Below, piece after piece: positions 1 through 6,420 of a stretch of 11,859 nucleotides of DNA. The stretch lies in contig JAOJBS010000037.1 of the NCBI GenBank assembly GCA_028228615.1, positions 1-11,859 on the forward strand, given 5' to 3'. Within the stretch, counting starts at the first letter, position 1, and each line of letters starts with the position of its first letter. Made by a program: the position numbers and the translations under genes. The DNA is from UBA4421 sp028228615 (GTDB lineage: Bacteria; Pseudomonadota; Gammaproteobacteria; Pseudomonadales; Azotimanducaceae). The notes below the pieces were generated by a model, which worked only from the letters and a program-made list of their open reading frames with translations, searched no databases and was not told the origin of the DNA.

Positions 1-108
1 AGCGGTCACAATGACCTCTTCAATCTGACGACCTTCCGCCAAAAGCAAATTTGGCGCAAGAATTGCGGTTAACGCGGCCCCGGAAATGAGGCGGTTCTTT
101 CGTATCAT
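1..108 (-). CDS. TonB-dependent receptor, N-terminal fragment
   Basis: Only the first 36 codons are inside the window; the gene runs off the left edge. The peptide begins MIRKNR, continues with a hydrophobic stretch ending NLLLA (a typical Sec signal peptide, cleavage probably after A24), and then reads EGRQIEEVIVTA. A stretch like EEVIVTA just after the signal peptide is the TonB-box region at the mature N-terminus of many TonB-dependent outer membrane receptors of marine gammaproteobacteria. Such receptors import siderophores, vitamin B12, glycans or other large nutrients using energy from TonB-ExbBD. The ATG at 106-108 follows a GGAGAG Shine-Dalgarno at good spacing. The plug and barrel are not visible, so the substrate cannot be read. 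The LacI-type palindrome at 171-182 hints at carbohydrate control, which is inference. Confidence 0.8.
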   Translation of the reverse strand, partial: MIRKNRLISGAALTAILAPNLLLAEGRQIEEVIVTA

Positions 109-170
109 CAAGTTACTCTCCAGTTATTGAATGAAAGCGGCGCGTTTTTTAACAGATACCAAAAGTGTAC

Positions 171-182
171 GCAAACGTTTTC
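171..182. promoter_or_regulatory. LacI-family-like operator palindrome
   Basis: The sequence GCAAACGTTTTC holds the perfect 8-bp palindrome AAACGTTT with partly symmetric flanks. A central CG with AAA/TTT arms is typical of LacI/GalR-family operators, which often control sugar-uptake genes and their TonB-dependent receptors. It lies 63 bp upstream of the receptor start at 108, where a repressor could act on that promoter. I could not place a convincing -35/-10 pair. Assignment rests on shape and position only. Confidence 0.35.
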
Positions 183-396
183 AATATGACCGAACAATTT
201 AGGTTAGATTTGAGCAAAAATCGCACAGAATTTTAAACATGGTGGTCATAAATAGTCTAAGGTGAAGGGTGGCTTTGAATAAGTATTTGATCACTAATAG
301 TGGACAATTTTGGTAGATTTATCTCAATTAAAACAATCAGTTAGACACCAAGACACTGAAAGCAAAGTATAGTACCTAGACAAACCTTGGGGCGGC

Positions 397-418
397 TTAA
401 AGTTTAACGAGACTTTAA
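397..418. promoter_or_regulatory. Inverted repeat, possible operator for the isomerase gene
   Basis: TTAAAGT (397-403) and ACTTTAA (412-418) are perfect 7-bp inverted arms around an 8-nt spacer. This is the dimension of a dimeric repressor or activator site. It lies 43 bp before the start codon at 461. A TATAGT hexamer at 368-373 could be the -10 element of the promoter, but no good -35 sits at the right distance. If that promoter is real, the palindrome falls in the transcribed leader, where it could act as an operator or as a short RNA hairpin. Confidence 0.35.
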
Positions 419-460
419 CTACCCACTTACGCACCTTATAAATTTATTTAGGAGAAAGAA

Positions 461-1111
461 ATGGAAATAGATGTGTTTTGGTCTTTCCGCAGCCCATGGT
501 CCTATCTGGCAACGCCGCGTCTCAGACTTTGGCAAGAGCGCTACGAGTTAACCGTTAACTTTCGTCCGGTATACCCTATCGCAATCCGCACGCCAGACTT
601 TTTTCACCAGGTACCGGCTCAGTGGAGTAGTTACTTCATGACAGACTTAATGCGCGTGGCGGATTTTTTACAGCTCCCTTTGATTTGGCCTCAACCAGAT
701 CCTGTGGGCCAATACCATGGCGAAGATGGCAAGCCCTATACCGAAGAAAAGCAGCCTTACATCCACAGGCTGACTATGCTGGGCATACTTGCTCAGGAGC
801 AAGGCCAGGGCATTGAATTTGCTGATGAAATCTCTCGGCTAATTTGGTCCGGCACCAAAAACTGGCACGAAGGCACAAAACTGCAGGACGCAGCAAGCAG
901 ATGTAAGCTTGATCTTGGCTCTATGGATGAACAGATACAGCAAGAGTCATCACGCTTAGAGGCGGCGATACAAACCAACCAGAAAGCGCACGATGCAGCA
1001 GGACACTGGGGTGTACCCACCTGCGGATACAAGGGCCAAGCATACTTTGGCCAAGATCGCCTAGATGTGCTGCTGTGGGCGCTCAAGAAGGACGGGCTGA
1101 AAGAGCGTTAG
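461..1111 (+). CDS. DsbA-family / 2-hydroxychromene-2-carboxylate isomerase-like protein
   Basis: A 216-residue protein of the DSBA-like thioredoxin fold, kappa glutathione-transferase type. The N-terminal strand IDVFWSFRSPWSYLA matches the isomerase family; Ser11 sits where the family's glutathione-activating serine is found, and there is no CxxC, so it is not a disulfide oxidase. An all-helical insert spans about residues 50-175. The WGVPT at 183-187 supplies the thioredoxin cis-proline loop, followed by the family signature FGQDRLD at 196-202. Characterised members isomerise 2-hydroxychromene-2-carboxylate in naphthalene degradation using glutathione, but many relatives sit outside aromatic pathways. 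No other aromatic-degradation gene is next to it here, so the substrate is open. AGGAGAA precedes the ATG at good spacing. It is divergent from the TonB-dependent receptor and monocistronic. No terminator was recognised before tRNA-Gly. Confidence 0.85.
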   Translation: MEIDVFWSFRSPWSYLATPRLRLWQERYELTVNFRPVYPIAIRTPDFFHQVPAQWSSYFMTDLMRVADFLQLPLIWPQPDPVGQYHGEDGKPYTEEKQPYIHRLTMLGILAQEQGQGIEFADEISRLIWSGTKNWHEGTKLQDAASRCKLDLGSMDEQIQQESSRLEAAIQTNQKAHDAAGHWGVPTCGYKGQAYFGQDRLDVLLWALKKDGLKER

Positions 1112-1135
1112 ACAAATCCGAGTAACAAAGCCGCA

Positions 1136-1286
<151 letters not shown>

Positions 1287-1317
1287 TTTGTGTAGCTTTG
1301 CGCTAAACAGGAGCGGA

Positions 1318-1345
1318 ATTCTAACGAAGTACGGCTGGGAGTCAA
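1318..1345 (-). promoter_or_regulatory. tRNA-Gly promoter (sigma70 type)
   Basis: On the minus strand, TTGACT (1340-1345) and TAGAAT (1318-1323) are separated by 16 bp. Each hexamer matches the sigma70 consensus at five of six positions. Predicted transcription starts about 25 nt before the tRNA 5' end. The same TAGAATTC context recurs in the tRNA-Glu promoter of this window. Confidence 0.75.
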
Positions 1346-1428
1346 ACCCAATCACGCACATAGACTCAACTATCTTCGTTATAGGCTGAAAAATCTCACC
1401 AACCATTCAAAAAACCGTAAATATCGGC

Positions 1429-1456
1429 TTGCAATATGCCCGCCTTGGGACATAAT
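1429..1456 (+). promoter_or_regulatory. Promoter of the short transcription unit
   Basis: TTGCAA (1429-1434) and CATAAT (1451-1456) are separated by 16 bp, matching sigma70 hexamers at four and five of six positions. Transcription would start near 1463, just before the strong Shine-Dalgarno at 1480-1491. The arrangement of promoter, ribosome site, short frame and terminator within 160 bp supports a dedicated small transcript. Confidence 0.6.
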
Positions 1457-1492
1457 CAGGGTCCAATTAACAACAACTAAAGGAGGTGATCA

Positions 1493-1531
1493 GTGGTATC
1501 TATTGCAAGTTTCGAGGGACAACCTTCCTAG
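1493..1531 (+). CDS. 12-residue peptide frame (leader-peptide-like)
   Basis: GTG at 1493 opens a frame reading MVSIASFEGQPS and ending at TAG (1529-1531). The start is six nt after AGGAGG, ideal for initiation, and the frame is the only one set correctly by this ribosome site. The stop codon lies next to the sequence that could pair with the Shine-Dalgarno, so ribosomes on the frame would affect that pairing. There is no run of one amino acid as in classical attenuator peptides. It is too short for any homology statement. Confidence 0.35.
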   Translation: MVSIASFEGQPS

Positions 1532-1555
1532 TTGCTCCTCACATACGAGCAATGA

Positions 1556-1585
1556 GGGCCGGTTTTTAACCGGCCCTTTTTATTT
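1556..1585 (+). terminator. Rho-independent terminator
   Basis: A perfect 9-bp stem, GGGCCGGTT (1556-1564) with AACCGGCCC (1568-1576), has a TTT loop and is followed by TTTTTATTT-like sequence (1577-1585). The T-run is on the plus strand only, so it ends the short plus-strand unit starting near 1463. Confidence 0.92.
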
Positions 1586-1589
1586 GGGG

Positions 1590-1977
1590 GACACTTTTTG
1601 ACTGTTAAAAAGTGGAGAGTCAGAAACTGGAGAGTTAGAAAGTTTTTTGCGCACAACTTTGTGGACCGCTATTTAAAGAAAACTATCTGAAGCACGTTAC
1701 TTGAAGAGTTTTTCCTATAAGCGTTATCCCAAACCCCTCTGTAATCCGCTTCTACCCCGTCAGACGGACACTTTGTCGTCTCACTTACCACCAGAGCCAG
1801 CGGGCTTAAGCTGCTAAACTCGCACAACAGATGCTCCTACAGCCCTATTGCGCGCCATCAAGCTCACTTGCGCACCTAGCACCCAGCCTCATCACTACAC
1901 TCAAGCTACCTTTCTAACGCGTCGTCTACCGGATATAGCCTGCGCCGAACTCACAGCCCTACCCTGCTCTCACATAG
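1590..1977. other. Gene-free stretch
   Basis: About 390 bp between the terminator at 1585 and the transporter's stop codon. No frame here has a ribosome site and coding character. It holds an 8-bp inverted repeat CACTTTTT/AAAAAGTG (1592-1614), a two-copy 15-bp tandem repeat (1614-1643) and an 11-bp palindrome CCGTCAGACGG (1757-1767). From about 1730 on, the plus strand is C-rich and G-poor. I could not recognise a terminator for the MFS gene, which would be expected here on the minus strand. Confidence 0.6.
1614..1643. repeat. 15-bp tandem repeat, two copies
   Basis: GGAGAGTCAGAAACT (1614-1628) is followed directly by GGAGAGTTAGAAAGT (1629-1643), 13 of 15 positions identical. It sits just after the CACTTTTT/AAAAAGTG inverted repeat. 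No function is evident. Confidence 0.6.
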
Positions 1978-3132
1978 TTAAGCTTTGGCCTCATCATTAA
2001 TGATGACATTGCGCCAGAGCGGACTCACTGAAGACACCACTAGCAAAACGATAATCATCCCAAGCCCAGAATAAATAATGGCTTGCTGAGGGCCATATAG
2101 GTCTGACATGTAGCCGCTGAGTAGAGCACCAAATGGACCTGCGCCCATAAAGGAAAATGCATAAAAGCTCATCACCCGCCCGCGTTGATTGGGGGGTGCC
2201 AACTGCTGTAGTAAAGTCCGAGACATGGGCATGGCCAGCCCACCGCAAATACCCCAGATAAAAACAAGGCTGGTAAACACTATTTGATTGGAGACAAAAC
2301 CTGCGCTCATTAACACCATTGATCCAATACCTTGGGCTAGGATCAGCGCCCGACCTGCACGGGAAATATAGCCCACCCGCAACAACACCAATATCGTTAA
2401 AACCAAACCTAGGGAGTTCAACGCATTGAGGGCCGCCAAGTCAGCGGAAGAACCGGCAAATACTTCGCGTATAGCTAAAGGGAAAGCAACAATAAAACTG
2501 CCCATAAAGAAGAAGCCCATGGCAATGTTCTGAATTAACACCGCCCGCATTACCGGGTTGCCAAGCACAGTGGAGGCACCCTCCCACAAACCTTTCAGTA
2601 CGGTCTCGCGATCGTTTTTTGCCACCACCACTGGGCGACCAATTTCGCCCAACTGGAAATATCCCCAAGTGCCTAAGAGTAAGATAACGGCTTGAAAACT
2701 AAGAAGATATACAGGCCCTACTGTGTCTGCGAAACCCGCCAAGGTATAACCAAGAATTTGAAAACCAAACTGGCAGAGGCTAGTGAGCATGACCATGCGC
2801 TGAACATTTTGTCCGGCAACCAAGTTCAATAGCCCGTCTCTTGCTGGGGTTAAACATGCTTGCGCTACCCCCATCAGCAACGCGTAAACAATCATCACAG
2901 GATAAGACAAAGCGTCGAACAGTAACGCGAAGATCAGCAACAATGGCAGAACTGCCGCAAACAGCTGTGACCATATGGCCTGGCGTTTTTGGCCTATTCG
3001 ATCGGCCAAAACCCCGGCAATAAGGATTAGGAATAAGCCCGGTAAAAGCACCGACATCTGCGCCAAGCCAACACGCTCAGCGCTCTCGCGCAATACAATG
3101 GTGACCAGCCACGCAAACAGCACAGACTGCAT
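1978..3132 (-). CDS. MFS transporter
   Basis: A major facilitator superfamily permease of 384 residues from the first ATG, almost all hydrophobic helices. The loop GVLADRIGQKR (residues 40-50) is the conserved MFS motif A between helices 2 and 3. The central loop, about residues 165-180 (GEIGRPVVVAKNDRE), separates the two six-helix halves. It resembles the exporter-like MFS group that includes EntS and TetA-type efflux proteins, but the substrate cannot be told. The ATG at 3132 lies inside helix 1 (GMQSVLFAWLV) and has no clear Shine-Dalgarno; the in-frame sequence upstream to 3189 completes helix 1, so the real protein is probably about 403 residues. It lies 161 bp downstream of the BVMO on the same strand, so co-transcription or export of a related compound is possible but unproved. 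Confidence 0.9.
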   Translation of the reverse strand: MQSVLFAWLVTIVLRESAERVGLAQMSVLLPGLFLILIAGVLADRIGQKRQAIWSQLFAAVLPLLLIFALLFDALSYPVMIVYALLMGVAQACLTPARDGLLNLVAGQNVQRMVMLTSLCQFGFQILGYTLAGFADTVGPVYLLSFQAVILLLGTWGYFQLGEIGRPVVVAKNDRETVLKGLWEGASTVLGNPVMRAVLIQNIAMGFFFMGSFIVAFPLAIREVFAGSSADLAALNALNSLGLVLTILVLLRVGYISRAGRALILAQGIGSMVLMSAGFVSNQIVFTSLVFIWGICGGLAMPMSRTLLQQLAPPNQRGRVMSFYAFSFMGAGPFGALLSGYMSDLYGPQQAIIYSGLGMIIVLLVVSSVSPLWRNVIINDEAKA

Positions 3133-3200
3133 ACCAAAGGCCCCATACCAAGAGGAGATCGCTAACAGATAACCATTTCTAGAATTAATTACGTCACCTC
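3133..3200 (-). other. Likely N-terminal extension of the MFS gene with ATT start
   Basis: In frame with the ATG at 3132, 19 more codons run back to an ATT at 3187-3189 and read INSRNGYLLAISSWYGAFG, which looks like the missing start of MFS helix 1. GAGGTGA (3194-3200), a strong Shine-Dalgarno, ends four nt before this ATT. No ATG, GTG or TTG occurs in frame between the upstream stop (about 3259) and 3132. ATT initiation is known but rare (infC and pcnB in E. coli). A mutated ATG, making the gene poorly expressed, is the other explanation. Confidence 0.55.
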
Positions 3201-3271
3201 TAAGCGAAAAATATAAAAGCCGAGCTACCGTGTGGTTATCTGGCAGCCCACGCTGCTAGATAAGCGAAAAA
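3201..3271. repeat. Direct repeat TAAGCGAAAAA upstream of the MFS gene
   Basis: The 11-mer TAAGCGAAAAA occurs at 3201-3211 and again at 3261-3271, exactly 60 bp apart, in the region between the BVMO stop and the MFS start. Between them, GCAGC/GCTGC arms (3243-3256) form a short hairpin. The spacing, near six helical turns, could suit a regulator binding twice on one face of DNA. On the minus strand ACAG/CTGT arms followed by T-run (about 3266-3284) could be a weak terminator of the BVMO. Confidence 0.4.
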
Positions 3272-3350
3272 CAGTATCCCTGTAAGCAGCAGACGCCTGC
3301 CTACCATTTGGGGCGTCAACGAGCCTTAATAACTCAACGCGTTAAACAAT

Positions 3351-4994
3351 CTAGGAAGCGCTGAGCACAAACCCTTCATAGTCATTAGCGGCCACTCTAT
3401 CGCAGGTTTCTCGATAGGTGCCCACGCCGCCTACATAAGGCATAAATATCCGCGGCTTGCCGGGAATATTCGCACCCAGATACCAAGAGTTACAAGAGGC
3501 AGCCGTGAACATGGTGCCTTCAGCTGCTTCGTTCACATGCGCAATCCACTTATCTTCTGCATCTAGGGTTGGCTCTATAGTGGCCAGCTCCGATTTATCC
3601 ATGTAGGCAATACAGTCGCTGATCCAATCTACATGCTGCTCTATTGAGACAATCATATTGCTCAATACGGAGGGTGAACCCGGCCCGGTAATTGTGAAGA
3701 GATTGGGGAATCCACTGGCTTGCAAGCCCAGATAAGTTCGTGGACCTGCCTCCCAATGCTCAGTCAACGCCGTATTATTTCTGCCGCGAATATCAATTTT
3801 GCCAAGAGCACCGGTCATGGCGTCGAAGCCAGTGGCGTAAACCAACACGTCAAATTCGTACTCACCTTGGCCGGTTTTAACGCCATTGGCCTGAATGTTT
3901 TCTATACCGCCCTTGCGTAAATCCACTAAGGTCACGTTATCCCGATTAAAGGTTTCATAATAATCGGTATCGATGACCGGGCGCTTACACCCCATGGGGT
4001 AATCGCGAGGCATCAGTGACTCGGCGGTGTCACCGTCTTTAATCACCCGCTTAATCTGCTGTCGGTACATCTCGCAAGCCAGCTCGTTTGCCTCTGGGTC
4101 CACAGACACGTCAGCAAAGCGCCGAATGGCCACAAAGCCTTCCTCTTCAACCAGCGCCATCCGCTGGGCTTCCGTGGTCGCCAGAATTTCGTCTGTTGGC
4201 TCGACACTTTCAGCGCCACCAAAACCGAACCCATAACCAATAATGCCCACTTGCGAAGCGCGCTGTTCGTCACGAATTGCTGCGTAGTTCTTTTTCGCCT
4301 CCTGCTGGAAGGCTGCGCTCAAAGGCCCATTTTGTGCAGGCATCGTATAGTTAGGTGTGCGCTGAAACACTGTTAAGTGCTTGGCTTGTTCAGCAATCAC
4401 GGGAATAGATTGAATACCCGATGAACCAGTACCAATGATACCTACTGATAGTCCTGAAAAATCTACGCCCTGCTGAGGCCAGTTACCGGTGTGATAAATA
4501 GGCCCAGCAAAATCCTCTGCACCGGCAATAGTCGGCGTATTAGGAACGGACAAGCAGCCTGTTGCCATAATGCAAAAACGCGCGCTGTAATGGTCACCGG
4601 CTTGGGTACTGATATCCCAACGTTTACTCTCTTCCGCAAATACAGCGCTGGCTACGCGTGTGTCAAATTGAATATCTGAACGTAGATCAAAGCGCTGAGC
4701 CACGTGGTTGGCATACTGCAAAATCTCCGGCTGCGCTGCCATAACCTCGCTCCAGTTCCACTCTTGCTGCAGCTCTTCAGAGAAACTATAAGAATACTCC
4801 ATACTTGGCACATCACAGCGAGCACCCGGATAACGGTTCCAATACCAAGTGCCTCCTACATCGCTGCCGGCCTCTAACACTTGGACACTCAACCCCAGCT
4901 GGCGCAAACGGTGCAACATGTACATACCGGAAAAACCCGCACCGACCACTACCACATCAACCTGAGTAGGCTCTATTTGACTGTTCAACTTCAT
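3351..4994 (-). CDS. Type I Baeyer-Villiger monooxygenase (cyclohexanone monooxygenase-like)
   Basis: A 547-residue FAD- and NADPH-dependent flavoprotein that inserts one oxygen atom next to a ketone to give an ester or lactone. All family hallmarks are present: FAD-binding GAGFSG (18-23), the segment GGTWYWNRYPGARCD (47-61), the BVMO fingerprint FAGPIYHTGNWP (162-173), NADPH-binding GTGSSG (188-193), the catalytic-type arginine in CKRP (R338), the ATG/YATGFD linkers (144-146, 387-391), and the C-terminal block SWYLGANIPGKPRIFMPYVGG (503-523). Length is normal for the cyclohexanone monooxygenase group. The enzyme is soluble and cytoplasmic. The ATG at 4994 follows AGAAGAAGGGG. The substrate (cyclic, aliphatic or steroid-like ketone) cannot be fixed from sequence. 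No lactone hydrolase or alcohol dehydrogenase is adjacent; the MFS gene is the only close neighbour downstream. Confidence 0.95.
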   Translation of the reverse strand: MKLNSQIEPTQVDVVVVGAGFSGMYMLHRLRQLGLSVQVLEAGSDVGGTWYWNRYPGARCDVPSMEYSYSFSEELQQEWNWSEVMAAQPEILQYANHVAQRFDLRSDIQFDTRVASAVFAEESKRWDISTQAGDHYSARFCIMATGCLSVPNTPTIAGAEDFAGPIYHTGNWPQQGVDFSGLSVGIIGTGSSGIQSIPVIAEQAKHLTVFQRTPNYTMPAQNGPLSAAFQQEAKKNYAAIRDEQRASQVGIIGYGFGFGGAESVEPTDEILATTEAQRMALVEEEGFVAIRRFADVSVDPEANELACEMYRQQIKRVIKDGDTAESLMPRDYPMGCKRPVIDTDYYETFNRDNVTLVDLRKGGIENIQANGVKTGQGEYEFDVLVYATGFDAMTGALGKIDIRGRNNTALTEHWEAGPRTYLGLQASGFPNLFTITGPGSPSVLSNMIVSIEQHVDWISDCIAYMDKSELATIEPTLDAEDKWIAHVNEAAEGTMFTAASCNSWYLGANIPGKPRIFMPYVGGVGTYRETCDRVAANDYEGFVLSAS

Positions 4995-5049
4995 CCCCTT
5001 CTTCTACTAGCTACATATGGTCATACACTGCAGCTTACCCTCACCCCAC

Positions 5050-5088
5050 CTCAACACCCCTGACCAGCAAAGCGGAGGGCGTGTTGAG
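5050..5088. repeat. Inverted repeat between BVMO and M48 genes
   Basis: CTCAACAC (5050-5057) and GTGTTGAG (5081-5088) are perfect 8-bp arms, with CC/GG continuing inside after one mismatch. The loop is about 23 nt. It lies 56 bp upstream of the BVMO start and downstream of the M48 stop, so it could be a regulatory site for the BVMO or a structure at the M48 mRNA end. No T-run follows on either strand, so it is not a normal terminator. The rest of the 229-bp gap shows nothing recognisable. Confidence 0.45.
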
Positions 5089-5223
5089 ATTTACTGTTGC
5101 ATACAGTTTACGGCGAGCCATTGGTGGTTACTAGTAGTGGTTACTCGTTGAGATTAAGAACGCCCTGAACTGGCCAAGTTGATACCCAGTCCGACGCCAC
5201 ATTGACTGCGCTTAGCCCAGCGG

Positions 5224-6420
5224 CTAGTTGTCCTGGGCAGCCGCTCGAATATAGGCCTTACGCTCAGAGGTAATGGGGTGAGAGGACAGCAACTCGAGCA
5301 AACTTCTAGAAAAGTTACTTTCCTCGTCTTTTGCGTCGTTTGGGTTTTCAGCCAAATCTTCTCTTGCATTACTCACACCAGCGCCTTGACTGTCTTTATT
5401 GGCTGAGCCTTCAACTTGCGGGCCAAGACTTATGCTTTCTGGGCTTTCTGGGCTTTCTGGGCTTTTCAAGTCCAAACTAATTGATAGCTCATCTTCATGG
5501 GAGACACCGTGACTGGCTTCAATCCGATCCAACATAGTGGCGAGCTTCAAGGGAGAAATTCCTAGCGCCTTGAGTTCAACAATGGCAAATTCGTCGGCTT
5601 CACGCTCATGCTTACGGGAATACGCGGCCTGCCCCAAGGTTAATGGCAGCGCCAACACGAGCTCCCCAACCCCGCCTATGTCACCGGTAATCATGGTTAA
5701 CACCACCGCCCAGGCCACGCTCTGCAAAATTGATCGCTCCACATGCAATAATCGGGCATGCCCTAGCTCGTGGAAGTACACGGCCAATAGCTCTTCATCG
5801 TCACTGGTGAGTTGCACAAGGTCGTCGGTGAAGACCACGGTGGTCTGACTCAGAGTAAAAGCGTTTGCACCCACACGTTGAGCCTGACGAAAATACAATT
5901 CATCTACCTCACCCCGAGCGAGAAAAAATGCACGCAACTGCGCCTGACGCTCGTCAGACAATGCGGAGTCATCTAGCGCAAGATCCAACTTCTCAAGGGT
6001 CGAATTGGCCAGTTTTGCACTGACGCTTTCCGGCAAGATATAGGCCGTTGCTTCCGCCAACTTAGGCACCCCATAGATCCCAAATCCAAGAATAAAAAGC
6101 AGGGTACCAAGTGTCGCCGCAACTATAATGCCGCCCCGCTTTTCTAGTCCCGCCACCCAGTCCATGATTGATCCTTTACCTAAAGACGCAACCAGCTGAT
6201 CTAATTCCGCTGACGCATCAGCGGCAAAAAAATCGGTTCCCTGCCAAGTTATTTTGCGCGGCATGCGGCCTAAAGCCGCTTCAATATTTAAGCGGTTTGG
6301 ATCAAGTTGAAGCCTCTGCTCAGCATAAATCAATACAGCCTGCAGGCGTTCAACAGTTAGCGTCGCGGGATGTCCACGACTGCTCACGCCGTCATAATAG
6401 GTGCCGGAAAGTACTCTCAT
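5224..6420 (-). CDS. Membrane-anchored M48-family zinc metalloprotease
   Basis: A 398-residue M48 peptidase, related to HtpX and Oma1. The N-terminal 80 residues (YYDGVSSRG to about 75) form the beta-rich domain found in this subgroup. A membrane segment spans about 95-118. The zinc site is HELGH (217-221) with the third ligand Glu272 in HEREADEFA, matching the HExxH and ExxxD pattern, so catalysis should be intact. A second hydrophobic stretch covers about 233-265. Residues 310-370 are a low-complexity acidic linker with SPE repeats, then the HPITSERKAYI motif near the end (381-391), typical for M48. Its ATG overlaps the stop of the DUF898 gene (ATGA, 6417-6420), indicating translational coupling. 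Likely role: turnover of membrane or periplasmic proteins; the substrate is unknown. Confidence 0.93.
   Translation of the reverse strand: MRVLSGTYYDGVSSRGHPATLTVERLQAVLIYAEQRLQLDPNRLNIEAALGRMPRKITWQGTDFFAADASAELDQLVASLGKGSIMDWVAGLEKRGGIIVAATLGTLLFILGFGIYGVPKLAEATAYILPESVSAKLANSTLEKLDLALDDSALSDERQAQLRAFFLARGEVDELYFRQAQRVGANAFTLSQTTVVFTDDLVQLTSDDEELLAVYFHELGHARLLHVERSILQSVAWAVVLTMITGDIGGVGELVLALPLTLGQAAYSRKHEREADEFAIVELKALGISPLKLATMLDRIEASHGVSHEDELSISLDLKSPESPESPESISLGPQVEGSANKDSQGAGVSNAREDLAENPNDAKDEESNFSRSLLELLSSHPITSERKAYIRAAAQDN
5432..5467. repeat. 9-bp tandem repeat inside the M48 gene
   Basis: The unit GGGCTTTCT is repeated at 5441-5449 and 5450-5458, with diverged copies on either side (5432-5440, 5459-5467). 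On the coding strand it encodes Ser-Pro-Glu units in the linker around residues 320-329. Because the unit is three codons, slippage changes linker length without breaking the frame. Confidence 0.85.

Larger units (their letters stand above)
1463..1585 (+). ncRNA. Candidate small RNA / mini-mRNA with perfect Shine-Dalgarno
   Basis: A promoter at 1429-1456 and an intrinsic terminator ending near 1585 bracket a transcript of about 120 nt with no downstream gene. It carries AAGGAGGTGATC (1480-1491), 12 nt of uninterrupted complementarity to the 3' end of 16S rRNA, far longer than usual. A GTG six nt later opens a 12-codon frame. AGGAGG (1481-1486) could pair with CTTCCT (1524-1529) through six pairs including one G-U, hiding the ribosome site. 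A second hairpin, TTGCTC/GAGCAA, spans 1532-1552. It could be a leader-peptide transcript, a riboregulator titrating ribosomes, or a degraded leader of a lost gene. I do not recognise it as a known RNA family. Confidence 0.45.

Noticed and set aside
461..1111. Thiol-disulfide oxidase DsbA
   Set aside because: There is no CxxC at the active site and no signal peptide; Ser11 and the GQDRLD signature fit the isomerase/kappa-GST branch.
1592..1614. Terminator at the CACTTTTT/AAAAAGTG inverted repeat
   Set aside because: The stem is A/T-rich and no T-run follows the arm on either strand.
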